Positions 1-7,756 are shown, counted from the first letter of the stretch. The stretch is DNA of 64,000 nt from Udaeobacter sp963725505 (GCA_963725505.1 CAVRYN010000005.1:434001-498000); one strand, 5' to 3'. Numbers and translations are program-made. The notes: generated by a model from the letters alone, not told the origin.

Positions 1-193
1 AGTGTCATCAGCAGTGAACAAATGACTGGCTTCAAACGTGTTGAATAATTGTTACGATCATCCCAGCTAATCAGGAATCTGCCCATTTTTAGTCCGTCGG
101 GTGACACAACGGGTGACACAATAAACCGAATCACACGAAAACGCTCCCGTTTTACCATTTGATCTCGCCGTTCGTGTTTGCGATAACGTCAAC
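1..193. other. Left-edge intergenic stretch
   Basis: No gene is visible here. The only structure is a tandem pair of the 12-base unit CGGGTGACACAA at 98-121. It lies about 70 bases before the first gene and could be a regulator site or a chance duplication. Confidence 0.4.
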
Positions 194-529
194 ATGAAAC
201 CCAGAATCGCCGCTATTTGCGCAATCGTAGCCTTCGCGATCTGTGGTGGCCGCGCGTCGGCTCAGTTTCCCGACTGTGCACACATCAGCATCGAAGCACA
301 AGGACAGTGCGAGGCTGGAAATTTCGAGGTGTACATCGTGAACGATCGCACGGATGGACAAGTCACGGTCACCATTCACAGCGCACTCTTAGATTTCCCA
401 CCTGGCGTTACCACATCCTCGGACTGGGCGCTCACGCTTGCAGCCGGCGAGCGACAAAAGCTCGGGTGTCTTCTTTTCGCACCGCAGCCGCGATACACAT
501 GGGATCTTGTAGACTGTCAGCCACTTTGA
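194..529 (+). CDS. Small secreted protein of unknown function
   Basis: A 111-residue protein that I cannot assign to a family. It opens with a textbook signal peptide: basic MKPR, a hydrophobic core to about residue 19 and a likely signal-peptidase cut after the ASA at residues 21-23. The mature chain of about 88 residues has four cysteines (28, 39, 92 and 108), enough for two disulfides, which fits export to the periplasm or beyond. The ATG at 194 is the only start that includes the signal peptide. The gene stands alone; downstream lie a 59-base hairpin repeat and one arm of a direct repeat. Secretion is well supported; the role is unknown. Confidence 0.6.
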   Translation: MKPRIAAICAIVAFAICGGRASAQFPDCAHISIEAQGQCEAGNFEVYIVNDRTDGQVTVTIHSALLDFPPGVTTSSDWALTLAAGERQKLGCLLFAPQPRYTWDLVDCQPL

Positions 530-570
530 TGGCCGCCCCCCTGCATAGTCCTTCCGTTCCTCACGACGAG

Positions 571-630
571 AACACCTTTTTGGCATTGCCCAGAAAAGGT
601 GTAGCCAAAAAATCTAGGCGGGAACAGTTC
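571..630. repeat. 59-bp hairpin repeat, copy 1
   Basis: First of three copies of the same element (others at 3924-3983 and 4688-4746). It contains ACACCTTTT and its complement AAAAGGTGT, and also TTTTTGGC facing GCCAAAAAA, so two alternative hairpins are possible. All copies end in TCTAGGCGGGAACAGTT and all lie just downstream of or between genes. Confidence 0.8.
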
Positions 631-668
631 GAGTCGAATTACGAAATATCGCCTTTTGCGATCAGCGC

Positions 669-849
669 TTTGCTAAAACTAAAACGGCATTTCCTCCGGA
701 ATCCTCCTGTCTTCTCCGCTCTCCTCAATTCCCAATCCGCCAGGCAATTGTGTCGAATCGGCCTTCCTCCCACGTTCTCATACGTCATCGTATCTCTTAC
801 CGCAGACTTACCTTTTTGACTTACCTTTTCGCGCAGCCGCGACCCCGTT
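669..849. repeat. 181-bp direct repeat, left copy
   Basis: Aligns without large gaps, at roughly three quarters identity by eye, with 2318-2498. The best conserved block is ACTTACCTTTTTGACTTA followed by CTTTTCGCGCA. The two copies have the same orientation and bracket the tetratricopeptide gene at 1052-2237, as expected if that gene with its flank arose by a segmental duplication or arrived as a cassette. No coding capacity is convincing within it. Confidence 0.7.
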
Positions 850-928
850 CGAACTGCGATTTCCTAATTCGAAAAGAGGCCTCTTCGACAGCGGCTTACA
901 AAGCCCGTTGGATTCCGCTTCCTAAATG

Positions 929-1013
929 CCGAACAATTCGGCACAATTCTCGCATGATTCCGCTTTTTTCGCGCTCCTCCCAGCTAAGCAGCGGATTAGA
1001 CGGAACAATTCCG
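929..1013. promoter_or_regulatory. Two related palindromes before the TPR gene
   Basis: CCGAA-CAA-TTCGG lies at 929-941 and CGGAA-CAA-TTCCG at 1001-1013, both 5-base arms around the same CAA spacer, 72 bases apart. They sit 40-120 bases upstream of the TPR start and could be paired operator sites. This rests on symmetry alone. Confidence 0.3.
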
Positions 1014-1051
1014 TACAATACTAGGTTCTCGCATCCAATTCACCATAAGAC

Positions 1052-2237
1052 ATGAATACGACCCTACCACCAAAGCTCCTAGCATTCGTTCTAAGTCTGA
1101 TGCTTCCGGCTGTCGCCGCAGCTCAAACTTCCCAGTTAGCGGACGACTACAACAGCCGTGGCCTTGCCAAAGAAACCAAGGGCGATCACGACGGCGCCAT
1201 CGCCGACTACAATCGCGCCATTGAACTCGATCCGAAACAGTCCAGGGCCTACAGGAACCGCGGCTTTGCCAAACAAGCCAAGGGCGATCACGACGGCGCC
1301 GTCGCCGACTACAATCGCGCCTTTGAACTCAATCCGAAACTCGCTGAAGGTGCCTACAGCACCCGTGCCCTTGCCAAAGAAGCCAAGGGCGATCACGACG
1401 GCGCCATCGCCGAGTACAATCGTGCCCTTGAATTCGATCCGAAAGCCGCCACTTTTTACAGCGGCCGTGGCCTTGCCAAACAAGCCAAGGGCGATCTGGA
1501 CGGCGCCATCGCCGACTACAATCGCGCCATTGAACTCGATCCGAAACAGCGCACGGCCTATATGAACCGCGGCTTTGCCAAAGAAGCCAAGGGCGATGTG
1601 GACAGCGCCATCGCCGACTACAATCGCGCCATTGAACTCGATCCGAAACTCGCCGCGATCGACTACAACAACCATGGAATTACCAAAGAAGGCAAGGGCG
1701 ATCACGACGGCGCCATCGCCGACTACACCCGCGCCATTGAACTCGATCCGGAACTCCCAGCCAAGCAACCGTGGCCTTGCCAAAGAAGCCAAGGGCGATC
1801 ACGACGGCGCCATCGCCGACTACAGTCGCGCCATTGAACTCGATCCCGGAAACCACATTTTTTACTACCTCCGTGGCCTTGCCAAAGAAGCCAAGGGCGA
1901 TCTGGACGGCACCATCGCCGACTACAATCGCGCCGTTGAACTCTGTCCGAAACAACCCAAGGCCTACGTGAACCGCGGCTTTGCAAAACAAGCCAAGGGC
2001 GATGTGGACGGCGCCATCGCCGACTACAATCGCGCTGTTGAACTCGCTGCGAAGCTCACCATTTTTTGCGTGGACGGCACCATCGCCGACTACAATCGCG
2101 CCATTGAACTCGATCCGAAACAACCCAGGGCCTACATAAACCGCGGCTTTGCCAAACAAGCCAAGGGCGATGTGGACGGCGCCACCGTCGACTACAACCG
2201 CGCATTGGAACTCGCTGCGAAGCTCGCCAAACCCTAG
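1052..2237 (+). pseudogene. Secreted tetratricopeptide-repeat protein, frameshifted
   Basis: The ATG at 1052 starts a signal peptide (hydrophobic stretch then AVAAAQ), followed by near-identical 34-35-residue TPR units with the pattern GLAKEAKGDHDGAIADYN-RAIELDP. Unit spacing at the DNA level is 102 or 105 bases until 1694, then 97 bases to the unit at 1791, so 5 or 8 bases are missing near 1745-1770. The frame changes there and the array continues in another frame to the stop at 2235-2237. One further unit near 2060-2080 is internally shortened. TPR arrays bind proteins, here presumably in the periplasm. The near-identity of units points to recent expansion by unequal exchange, and the indel is probably a by-product. 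The first part alone would make a 261-residue protein. Confidence 0.75.
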
Positions 2238-2317
2238 GTCAACCGCGCGGATCGGTCACGTTGACCTTCTGATCAAGAGTAAAAGTCCCGACGTTCGACT
2301 TTCGAGAAGAACGGAGA

Positions 2318-2498
2318 TTTGCTAAATCCAAAACGGCATTTCGTCCCGAATCCTCCCATCGTATCCCCTCTCCTCAATTCCAAGCCCGCGAGGAAATTGC
2401 ACCGAATCGCCGTCCTCCAGCCTTCTCTTACGTCATCTTATTTCAAGCCGCAGACTTACCTTTTTGACTTAGCTTTTCGCGCATAACAGAGCCCCGTT
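2318..2498. repeat. 181-bp direct repeat, right copy
   Basis: Partner of 669-849 in the same orientation, placed about 80 bases after the end of the TPR array. The remainder of the 2238-2514 gap shows nothing else. Confidence 0.7.
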
Positions 2499-2514
2499 GT
2501 TTGGATCTTAAGGG

Positions 2515-3309
2515 CTAACGAAACAGATTAGACCCATCGGGCAAAACATCCGCTGGATCGTCATGTCCGACGTGCAGTGATGCTGTAACCGAATGACGAG
2601 CGTCAAATCTCTTAAGCGATTCGAAAACTGAATACTGGTTATAGAGATCATTTAGATCAATCGCAAGCGAATCAGGACTGGTCCAGCGAATCAGTGGTGT
2701 CGCATACCCTGAGTAAACGAGATAACGTCGGCCGCGCCACGGATAAGTGTAAAGAACGCGTGTGCCTTTGGGCCGGTCAGCCGGGGCCGAACTGTGTGGA
2801 AAGACATAGATGTGGTAGAAGAAATCATCGAATGCAGCCTTGTCGCCACGAAGCACGATAAGATCGTAGCGGCCATCCGGGGAAGGCAGCCGCAGAACCC
2901 AATCGTATGCCGGCCAGAAGATTGATAATCTGTACGCTGCGATTGCGAGTGCGATGACAGCACAGGCTACGACTATAGCGAACCACTTGAGCATCGCGGT
3001 GCTCAACAAGTCCGCAATAACTCCAGCTGTGATCGGAGGCAGGACGAAAAAGATCAACATCATGATGTTGATCTCGTAGTGATCGTTGATGTAAACCCGC
3101 AGGCTGAAATATCCAACAATGACGCAGATGGCAGACACAACAATGAGAGCTGCCAACGTGAGAAGAACAGTGCGGAGTCGGGATACCTTGCGAGTGACGA
3201 CGAACCACTCGAGCACAAGCGCGGCTCCGATGCTCAGAATGATCAATCCGAGGAAGGCCACCATACATCTAACGAGATAGAGATAAGCCACGGCAGGGTG
3301 CTGTGGCAA
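2515..3309 (-). CDS. Membrane protein of unknown function
   Basis: A 264-residue protein with four predicted membrane spans in the first half (about residues 12-33, 43-67, 76-98 and 106-128). A soluble C-terminal half follows, beginning near WVLRLPSPDGRYDLIVLRGD and rich in aromatic and acidic residues. The SPDGRYDL segment resembles the short strand motif of beta-propeller and membrane-sensor folds, but I see no complete domain. No signal peptide or catalytic motif is apparent. It is flanked by another minus-strand gene upstream (3365-3775) but the gap argues against tight coupling. Function unknown. Confidence 0.55.
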   Translation of the reverse strand: MPQHPAVAYLYLVRCMVAFLGLIILSIGAALVLEWFVVTRKVSRLRTVLLTLAALIVVSAICVIVGYFSLRVYINDHYEINIMMLIFFVLPPITAGVIADLLSTAMLKWFAIVVACAVIALAIAAYRLSIFWPAYDWVLRLPSPDGRYDLIVLRGDKAAFDDFFYHIYVFPHSSAPADRPKGTRVLYTYPWRGRRYLVYSGYATPLIRWTSPDSLAIDLNDLYNQYSVFESLKRFDARHSVTASLHVGHDDPADVLPDGSNLFR

Positions 3310-3364
3310 GATTGCTCGCGCTCACATTATCAGGGGCCGGTGGCTTCATCGATTGGTTAGGCCT

Positions 3365-3775
3365 TCACCGGCCGCTGCGAGAAGTGAACGGGACACGCAA
3401 GTGGCACGACGCGGGACGACCATGTTTGGTTCCAGGCTGAAAGAGCCACCCGCGCATGGCTACGATAGAGCGACTCGCGAAATACGGAGAATTGGTTGTC
3501 AAAACCTCGAAGTCGCGTGTGTGTCCGGTCTCGTCCACGGTAAACCTGATCTCGGCGTAGCGCAGACGTAGGCGACTGGTCGGGTATATGGGAGCCAGGC
3601 CCCTAATGAATTTGGGGGGCACGTCGCACTCAGATGAGTGGCCACTGGCGTGCATCTGGTTTGGCGGTATCGGCGACCCCGCGCGCGTCTCGGTGGGAGG
3701 CAGCGGCTCTGCCGCTTGTATCTGACGCACCGTTGCGTACGCCATTACGATGAGAGCTAGAGCGAGAAAGCGCAT
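3365..3775 (-). CDS. Secreted TonB C-terminal-like protein
   Basis: 136 residues with an N-terminal signal peptide (MRFLALALIVMAYATV, cleavage near QAAEP). The second half matches the TonB C-terminal fold: an APIYPTSRLR start, then AEIRFTVDETGHTRDFEV, an alternating strand pattern, and the final RGWLFQPGTKHGRP that in TonB proteins is the FxPa-GxPV strand. It lacks the transmembrane anchor and Pro-rich spacer of a true energy transducer, so it is more likely a periplasmic single-domain relative. A cysteine pair (about residues 50 and 125) may form a disulfide. Domain family is reasonably clear; partner and role are not. Confidence 0.6.
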   Translation of the reverse strand: MRFLALALIVMAYATVRQIQAAEPLPPTETRAGSPIPPNQMHASGHSSECDVPPKFIRGLAPIYPTSRLRLRYAEIRFTVDETGHTRDFEVLTTNSPYFASRSIVAMRGWLFQPGTKHGRPASCHLRVPFTSRSGR

Positions 3776-3923
3776 GGCCTAACGAGAATTAGATTGCATC
3801 TTGCAGTCTATCTCCGGGCGCTCCCTCGTGTAACTCCAAAGAAGGCTGCAGCAGATTGAACAGCCATGAAACCGCGTTTCTTTCACAGCCAAAAATTACT
3901 ACATCGTCTCGGAACCAAAGACG

Positions 3924-3983
3924 AACACCTTTTTGGCATTGCCCAACAAAGCTGTAGCCAAAAAATCTAGGCGGGAACAGTTC
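3924..3983. repeat. 59-bp hairpin repeat, copy 2
   Basis: Same element as 571-630. In this copy the right arm reads AAAGCTGT instead of AAAGGTGT, which weakens one hairpin but leaves the TTTTTGGC/GCCAAAAAA pairing intact. It occupies the gap between the two convergent-looking minus-strand genes at 3365-3775 and 4010-4648. Confidence 0.8.
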
Positions 3984-4009
3984 TGTCTCTAGTCTATGTA
4001 CTTACAGTG

Positions 4010-4648
4010 CTAGCTCTGCCACTGGTCTTCCCTCCTCAGTTTTTTATTTTTCAGGAAGTATTGCAGATCTAGGATGGCCTCGTCGGTTTCTTTGCTCCTC
4101 TTCAGGTCGTTGTCCTTAATGAATTTTTCAAAGTCTCGAATGCTATCCATTTTTCCGTCATCCAAGCCTTCAAATAGTCCTTTTTTTTCCGGATTAGAGT
4201 TCAGAAGGCTTCGCAGCACGTTCCTTATATGATCGCTGCCGACCCGCTCGTATATCGTGGAACAAGCAACTTCGATTTCTTCTTTGGAGGCACCCAATTT
4301 TCTTAAGTTGTCTTCAATCTTTTCAACTCTTTCCAACTTATGTTTCAGCGGGATGTACTGCAGCATACGGCCTGAGACAGCCATTTCGTCCACGATCGGG
4401 CTACTTAGTGATAGCCCCAATTCCTTTAGTTGCTCAATTGCAGCGTATGCTTTTTCCACCGCTGTGCGCAGTTTCGCCTGGAAAAAGCCCGCGCTAAAAC
4501 TCTCTATCTTATCCAGATTCGCAAATGCCAGCGCCACGCAAATTGAACCTGCCACAACGAGTACAGGTCCCTTGGGGGTCCCAAAGATAACCAGCAATGC
4601 TGGAACCATTACGAGCGCCAAAATGAGTTTTTGAGTCCAGTCATTCAT
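4010..4648 (-). CDS. Membrane-anchored helical protein, unknown
   Basis: 212 residues. Two closely spaced hydrophobic segments (about residues 8-23 and 28-44) form a hairpin anchor. The rest is charged, strongly helical and probably cytoplasmic, with coiled-coil-like stretches such as KLERVEKIEDNLRKLGASKE. No enzyme motif is visible and I do not recognise the family. The gene is bracketed on both sides by copies of the 59-base repeat, and its base usage looks more AT-rich than its neighbours, which is compatible with recent acquisition. Confidence 0.5.
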   Translation of the reverse strand: MNDWTQKLILALVMVPALLVIFGTPKGPVLVVAGSICVALAFANLDKIESFSAGFFQAKLRTAVEKAYAAIEQLKELGLSLSSPIVDEMAVSGRMLQYIPLKHKLERVEKIEDNLRKLGASKEEIEVACSTIYERVGSDHIRNVLRSLLNSNPEKKGLFEGLDDGKMDSIRDFEKFIKDNDLKRSKETDEAILDLQYFLKNKKLRREDQWQS

Positions 4649-4687
4649 CGCATTTCTCCTACTGCTTCGCTATTCGAAAAACTTTGA

Positions 4688-4746
4688 AACACCTTTTTGG
4701 CATTGCCTAGAGAAGGTGTAGCAAAAAAATCTAGGCGGGAACAGTT
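4688..4746. repeat. 59-bp hairpin repeat, copy 3
   Basis: Third copy of the element at 571-630. The arms ACACCTTTTT and AGAAGGTGT can pair. It lies immediately upstream of the minus-strand gene 4010-4648. Confidence 0.8.
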
Positions 4747-4789
4747 TTCTTCTTGCGCTCGATTGGCGACCTAGAGCATTGACAGCATA

Positions 4790-5076
4790 TCCCCGGCGGG
4801 AATGGAGCGAGTCGGGAGACCGCGACATGGACTTAGCCCCGCAGGGGTGAGCGAACGGGAGTGAACGAATCAATCGAAGCGAGTGTGCGTTAATTTCCCG
4901 AAGAGTCTGATGCGCACCGGGTCACGCAATCTATCCCCGGCGGGAATGGAGCCGATGGGAATCGAGCGACATAGACGAAGCCCGAAGGGTGAGCGAGCGG
5001 GAGCGAGCGAATCAATCGAAGCCCACGCTCACGCACGTTTCTATTGAGTCTCAGACACGCAAAATCATGGAAAGCG
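4790..5076. repeat. Two 143-bp degenerate units derived from tRNA-Arg 3' end
   Basis: The 14-base string TCCCCGGCGGGAAT, which is the 3' terminus of the tRNA-Arg gene on the minus strand, occurs at 4790-4803, 4934-4947 and in the tRNA itself at 5077-5090, spaced 144 and 143 bases apart. After each extra copy comes a related run of GAGCGACATAGAC, AGCCC, GGGTGAGCGA and GCGAATCAATCGAAG. A third relative of that body, without the tRNA part, is found inside the trp operon near 23750-23826. The arrangement resembles attachment-site duplication next to a tRNA, but no integrase is nearby. Confidence 0.65.
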
Positions 5077-5146
5077 TCCCCGGCGGGAATCGAACCCACA
5101 TCTAAGGTTTAGGAAACCCTTGTTCTATCCGTTGAACTACGGGGAC
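5076..5146 (-). tRNA. tRNA-Arg (anticodon CCU)
   Basis: The minus strand folds into a full cloverleaf: acceptor GTCCCCG pairing with CGGGGAC, a D arm around GTTC/GAAC, anticodon stem AGGGT/ACCTT with loop TTCCTAA (anticodon CCT), and a T arm GTGGG-TTCGATT-CCCGC. It reads the AGG arginine codon. The CCA end is not encoded in the 71 bases. The 3' half is the source of the neighbouring direct repeats. Confidence 0.93.
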
Positions 5147-5251
5147 ATTTCAGAAGTCAGTTATCAGATATCAGAGGTCAGATTTCAAATTCGGAGTGCT
5201 GACATCAGTTTGCTCTTCCGAGCGTCATCTCGAAATGATTAACTCTTGCGA

Positions 5252-5974
5252 ATGACCGAAAACCAAATCGAGTCTGCCGGAGGAATTCGCGGGACCCGTC
5301 GATGGCGTTATTTGATCGACATCGTCGCACTCGTGGCGGTGACGTTTCTCCTCGACGCCGTTGCGGGTGCTTTTATTCGTGCGCCGACCAGTTTGCAGAG
5401 GGAATTATTTGTGTTCGACGCGATTGGGAAAATGCTGCTGGTCGGAGTTGCGTGGGGATTGATCCGGTTACGTGGCGAGACATTGGCCGATATCGGGCTG
5501 AAACGGCCGGCGAGTTGGATGCGCACGTTCATGATCGGTATTGGGCTGGCCGCCATTGTTTTCATCGCCATGTATCTGTCGGAAAAGGCAGGGTTTCGCC
5601 GTGATCTCAGCAAGTTCAAGGATGTGCAGGGAAATCTGGAGCTCACTCTTTTCGGCGTTTTCTATGCATTTATCGGAGCAGGCTTTTACGAGGAATTCAT
5701 GTTTCGCGGATTTCTCATGCAGGGCCTGGCCATGCTATTCGGTGCCAGCCGCGGTGCTTGGATCGCCGCCTGTATTGTGCAAGGCATTCTTTTCGGCGCA
5801 GCGCACGCTTATCAGAATCCACTTGGCATCGCGATCACCGGCACTCTGGGCGTTTTAATGGGACTGATCGTTCTCGCGTCAGGGCGCAATCTTTGGCCCG
5901 TGATCATCGGACACGGACTGTTCGACGCGAGTCGTTTCGTTTTGTTCTATTTCCAAGGTCCGCCGACTGGCTGA
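5252..5974 (+). CDS. CPBP-family intramembrane glutamic protease
   Basis: About 240 residues with multiple hydrophobic segments. The CPBP (Abi, CaaX-protease-like) signature is present in order: YEEFMFRGFL near residue 147 (the EExxxR motif, catalytic glutamates), FGAAHAYQN near 182 (second motif, His) and IGHGLFDASRF near 222 (third motif, His and Asp). Known relatives cleave prenylated proteins, process bacteriocins or act in immunity to them. The substrate here cannot be read from sequence. The ATG at 5252 is preferred over the in-frame TTG two codons earlier. The gene stands alone between the tRNA and a convergent toxin gene. A run of TCAGA-type repeats (5152-5190) precedes it. Confidence 0.85.
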   Translation: MTENQIESAGGIRGTRRWRYLIDIVALVAVTFLLDAVAGAFIRAPTSLQRELFVFDAIGKMLLVGVAWGLIRLRGETLADIGLKRPASWMRTFMIGIGLAAIVFIAMYLSEKAGFRRDLSKFKDVQGNLELTLFGVFYAFIGAGFYEEFMFRGFLMQGLAMLFGASRGAWIAACIVQGILFGAAHAYQNPLGIAITGTLGVLMGLIVLASGRNLWPVIIGHGLFDASRFVLFYFQGPPTG

Positions 5975-5999
5975 TCGTTCCAGCCAACCGTCCCTTTCA

Positions 6000-6464
6000 T
6001 CAGCGATTCAGCAGGCGCGGATCGAAGCGATATTCGATCGGCTTGCTAATTTTGATTCGATGAAAATCGGTATGCCTGGGATTTAACAAAAAGTTCATCT
6101 CGCTTGTGCTCAGCACGCTGGGAACCGCGAGGGCAACGGACTTTCCCCGGCGGATCCATTCGTCGCCGATTTGCATCGTTTCGAACGTCGGCGGTTCTGC
6201 ATTCCAACGCGTCGGCAGATTCTTAAGCGGAAAATATTCGGTGAGTTTATCCTCCCACTCGAGCTGGAAAGATAGGTATCGCTCGGTCGGAGGCAGCGGC
6301 ATTGTGTGGACGAACAATTCCAGCGCTGCGAGCGATTCGTGTTCGCTTAAGTAAACTACTGCGGTGCCTCGCGAGTTCCAGCGGCCGCCGTAGACGCGAC
6401 CGCCTTCGCCCGTGAATGCGCTGTGAACGCGTGCCGCGCGAACAATTCGCCACGCCGACGGCAT
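6000..6464 (-). CDS. RES-domain toxin
   Basis: 154 residues from the ATG at 6464, which overlaps the antitoxin stop by one base (TGATG), so the pair is translationally coupled. RES features are visible: WRIVRAARVHSAFTGEGG, then the GGRWNSRG loop, VVYLSEHESLAALE, and a late FLLNPRHTDF segment. RES toxins are NAD-degrading or ADP-ribosylating enzymes related to diphtheria toxin; conserved Arg, Tyr, Glu and Asn/His residues of the fold are recognisable. The longer in-frame extension toward 6587 overlaps the antitoxin and is not needed. Function as a growth-arresting toxin is inferred from family and pairing. Confidence 0.85.
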   Translation of the reverse strand: MPSAWRIVRAARVHSAFTGEGGRVYGGRWNSRGTAVVYLSEHESLAALELFVHTMPLPPTERYLSFQLEWEDKLTEYFPLKNLPTRWNAEPPTFETMQIGDEWIRRGKSVALAVPSVLSTSEMNFLLNPRHTDFHRIKISKPIEYRFDPRLLNR

Positions 6465-6895
6465 CAGGTATAAACGCTGTATTTGATCCGGCCCAGCAAA
6501 TCGTCCACTTCCCGCGCGCCAACTTCCGTTTCTGCGTAATCGAGCGGAATAGCGCCGCCAAGCCCGCGCTGCGGAAACTTCAACCAAGCCCGCGCTCTTT
6601 CGATGTCGCCAAACACATTTGTGGCATGCTCAAGCAATCGCGAAAGGCGCATCACCTTGTCGGATTCATCAGGCGACAGCCGCCCCGCCGCTTTGCGCCG
6701 CTGCAGAGTGGATCGTGAGATCGAGAGTTTTGCTGCAAGCTGCTCAAACGGCAGGTCGATGCTGTTTTGCAAGGTCTCTAGCTCGGAGAAACGCAGCCCC
6801 TTCTGAATTTTCCGAATCAGTTCGGTGGGATGCTTTGCTTTCGCCATGAGCGTTTTCTTTTCCAGTGTCGCCGTTTTCATAGCCCCGCTCTTCAT
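6464..6895 (-). CDS. Xre/MbcA/ParS-type antitoxin
   Basis: Up to 143 residues. The middle has a helix-turn-helix (PFEQLAAKLSISRSTLQRRKA) and the C-terminal part has the toxin-binding region typical of the RES partners: SRLLEHATNVFGDIERARAWL, then ALGGAIPLDY-like sequence and a C-terminal VDDLLGRIKYSVY that plugs the toxin active site. Internal starts at 6880 (preceded by AGCGGGG) or 6847 (preceded by GGAAAAG) may be used instead of 6895, because the promoter lies so close. It probably neutralises the RES toxin and represses its own operon through the palindrome just upstream. Confidence 0.85.
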   Translation of the reverse strand: MKSGAMKTATLEKKTLMAKAKHPTELIRKIQKGLRFSELETLQNSIDLPFEQLAAKLSISRSTLQRRKAAGRLSPDESDKVMRLSRLLEHATNVFGDIERARAWLKFPQRGLGGAIPLDYAETEVGAREVDDLLGRIKYSVYT

Positions 6896-6896
6896 T

Positions 6897-6935
6897 CAAT
6901 TGACACAATTTAATGTATCAATTGGGCGAAGTCAA
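6897..6935 (-). promoter_or_regulatory. Promoter with operator for the RES/Xre pair
   Basis: On the minus strand TTGACT (6930-6935) and TAAATT (6907-6912) are separated by 17 bases, a good sigma-70 promoter. An inverted repeat CAATTGA (6897-6903) and TCAATTG (6918-6924) brackets the -10 box, an expected position for an autorepressing antitoxin. Confidence 0.6.
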
Positions 6936-6955
6936 TACACCTTCGTGAATACGTT

Positions 6956-7016
6956 GTAGGGCAAGCGCACCGCTTGCCAAGTCTATCCACGGACAAGCGA
7001 AGCGCATGCCCCACAA
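6956..7016. repeat. Inverted REP pair (GTAG type)
   Basis: GTAG followed by a perfect hairpin GGCAAGCG-CAC-CGCTTGCC at 6956-6978, and an imperfect inverted partner with GTGG foot at 6991-7016. It lies between the toxin operon promoter and the receiver gene. Confidence 0.75.
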
Positions 7017-7054
7017 GTCGGATGGTGCACGAGTGCTGGATATTTCCCGCACTT

Positions 7055-7456
7055 TCAGGCGGCGATCTGGCCCAGGACAGTGCGCAGCTCGTGAAAGTCC
7101 ACCGGCTTGGCGAGATGGAAATCGAATCCCGCCTCCCTGCCGCGCTCGATGTCTTCAGTCGCGGCAAAGCCACTGAGCGCCACGGCTTTAACGGGTCGTT
7201 TCCGTTTGGCTTCGGCAATGACGTCGTACCCACTCCCGTCCGGCAGAGCAATGTCACACAAAACGACATCGAACTCTTTCGAGTCGATCATGTTCATCGC
7301 GTTCTGCGCGCCATCAGCCACAGAAATTTCGTGGCCGAAATGACTGAGAAGATGGGACAACGCTTCCAGTGTCTCGCTGTGATCCTCCACCACCAGAATA
7401 CGCAAACTCTTGCCTGAATTATATGAATCCCTGGTTCGCTCGTCGCTCATGCTCAC
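7055..7456 (-). CDS. Stand-alone response-regulator receiver domain
   Basis: 133 residues, one CheY-like receiver and nothing else. The acidic pair sits in ILVVEDHSE, the phospho-acceptor Asp in CDIALPDGSG (about residue 70), the Thr/Ser switch in VALSGFAA and the invariant Lys in HLAKPVDF. No output domain follows, so it would act as a phosphate shuttle or protein-interaction switch. No histidine kinase is adjacent, so the partner is elsewhere. The start may be the second ATG, two codons later. Confidence 0.85.
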   Translation of the reverse strand: MSMSDERTRDSYNSGKSLRILVVEDHSETLEALSHLLSHFGHEISVADGAQNAMNMIDSKEFDVVLCDIALPDGSGYDVIAEAKRKRPVKAVALSGFAATEDIERGREAGFDFHLAKPVDFHELRTVLGQIAA

Positions 7457-7541
7457 CCCGTCCCCGCGAAGCCCTATAACCCGATTTTACGCCGCGTCCA
7501 GATGGAATTTCGCCGGCGCAAAAACGAAATTGCGCCATGGG

Positions 7542-7658
7542 TCGCCTCGCCCTTTGAAAGGGAGAGGGGAGGTGAGGGTTGCCTTTGGACGACTCTGTCT
7601 GCGGCTCTAAGAACCCCTCACCTTAGTCCTCTCCCCTTCTCCAAGGGGAGAGGCGAGA
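7542..7658. repeat. Long inverted interspersed repeat, CTCTCCCC type, copy 1
   Basis: Begins GTCGCCTCGCCCTTTGAAAG and ends with the inverse, CCCTTCTCCAAGGGGAGAGG then CGA. Each end is itself a hairpin (CCCTTT/AAAGGG and CCCCTT/AAGGGG) followed by GGTGAGGGTT on the left and AACCCCTCACCT on the right. Two further copies lie at 22825-22966 and 27293-27410. The rest of the 7457-7756 gap shows nothing further. Confidence 0.8.
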
Positions 7659-7756
7659 GAGCGACATCGCGCGTTCATTCTTGCCGGTTTAGTTGAGCCA
7701 TTCATTTTGGCCTCCTTCCCGAACACCCGACGATCAACGAACGCTAGTACGAAATT

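Noticed and set aside
1136..2159. Long open frames on both strands and in other frames across the TPR array (up to 218 codons)
   Set aside because: They arise because the repeat unit is a multiple of three and low in stop-forming triplets; the translations are periodic shadows with no domain, while the plus-strand frame gives a signal peptide and TPR motifs.
4790..4947. Possible extra tRNA genes
   Set aside because: Only the 3' acceptor/T-stem end is repeated; no D arm or anticodon arm can be formed.
4670..5099. Short minus-strand frames encoding RSLPLAHPSGF-like peptides
   Set aside because: These are translations of the tRNA-associated repeat, repeated at 23680-23865; no start signals or conservation beyond the repeat itself.
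7502..7696. Small frames inside the CTCTCCCC inverted repeats (also near 22655-23025 and 27143-27400)
   Set aside because: Products consist of repeat-derived Arg/Pro/Leu-rich sequence with no independent support.
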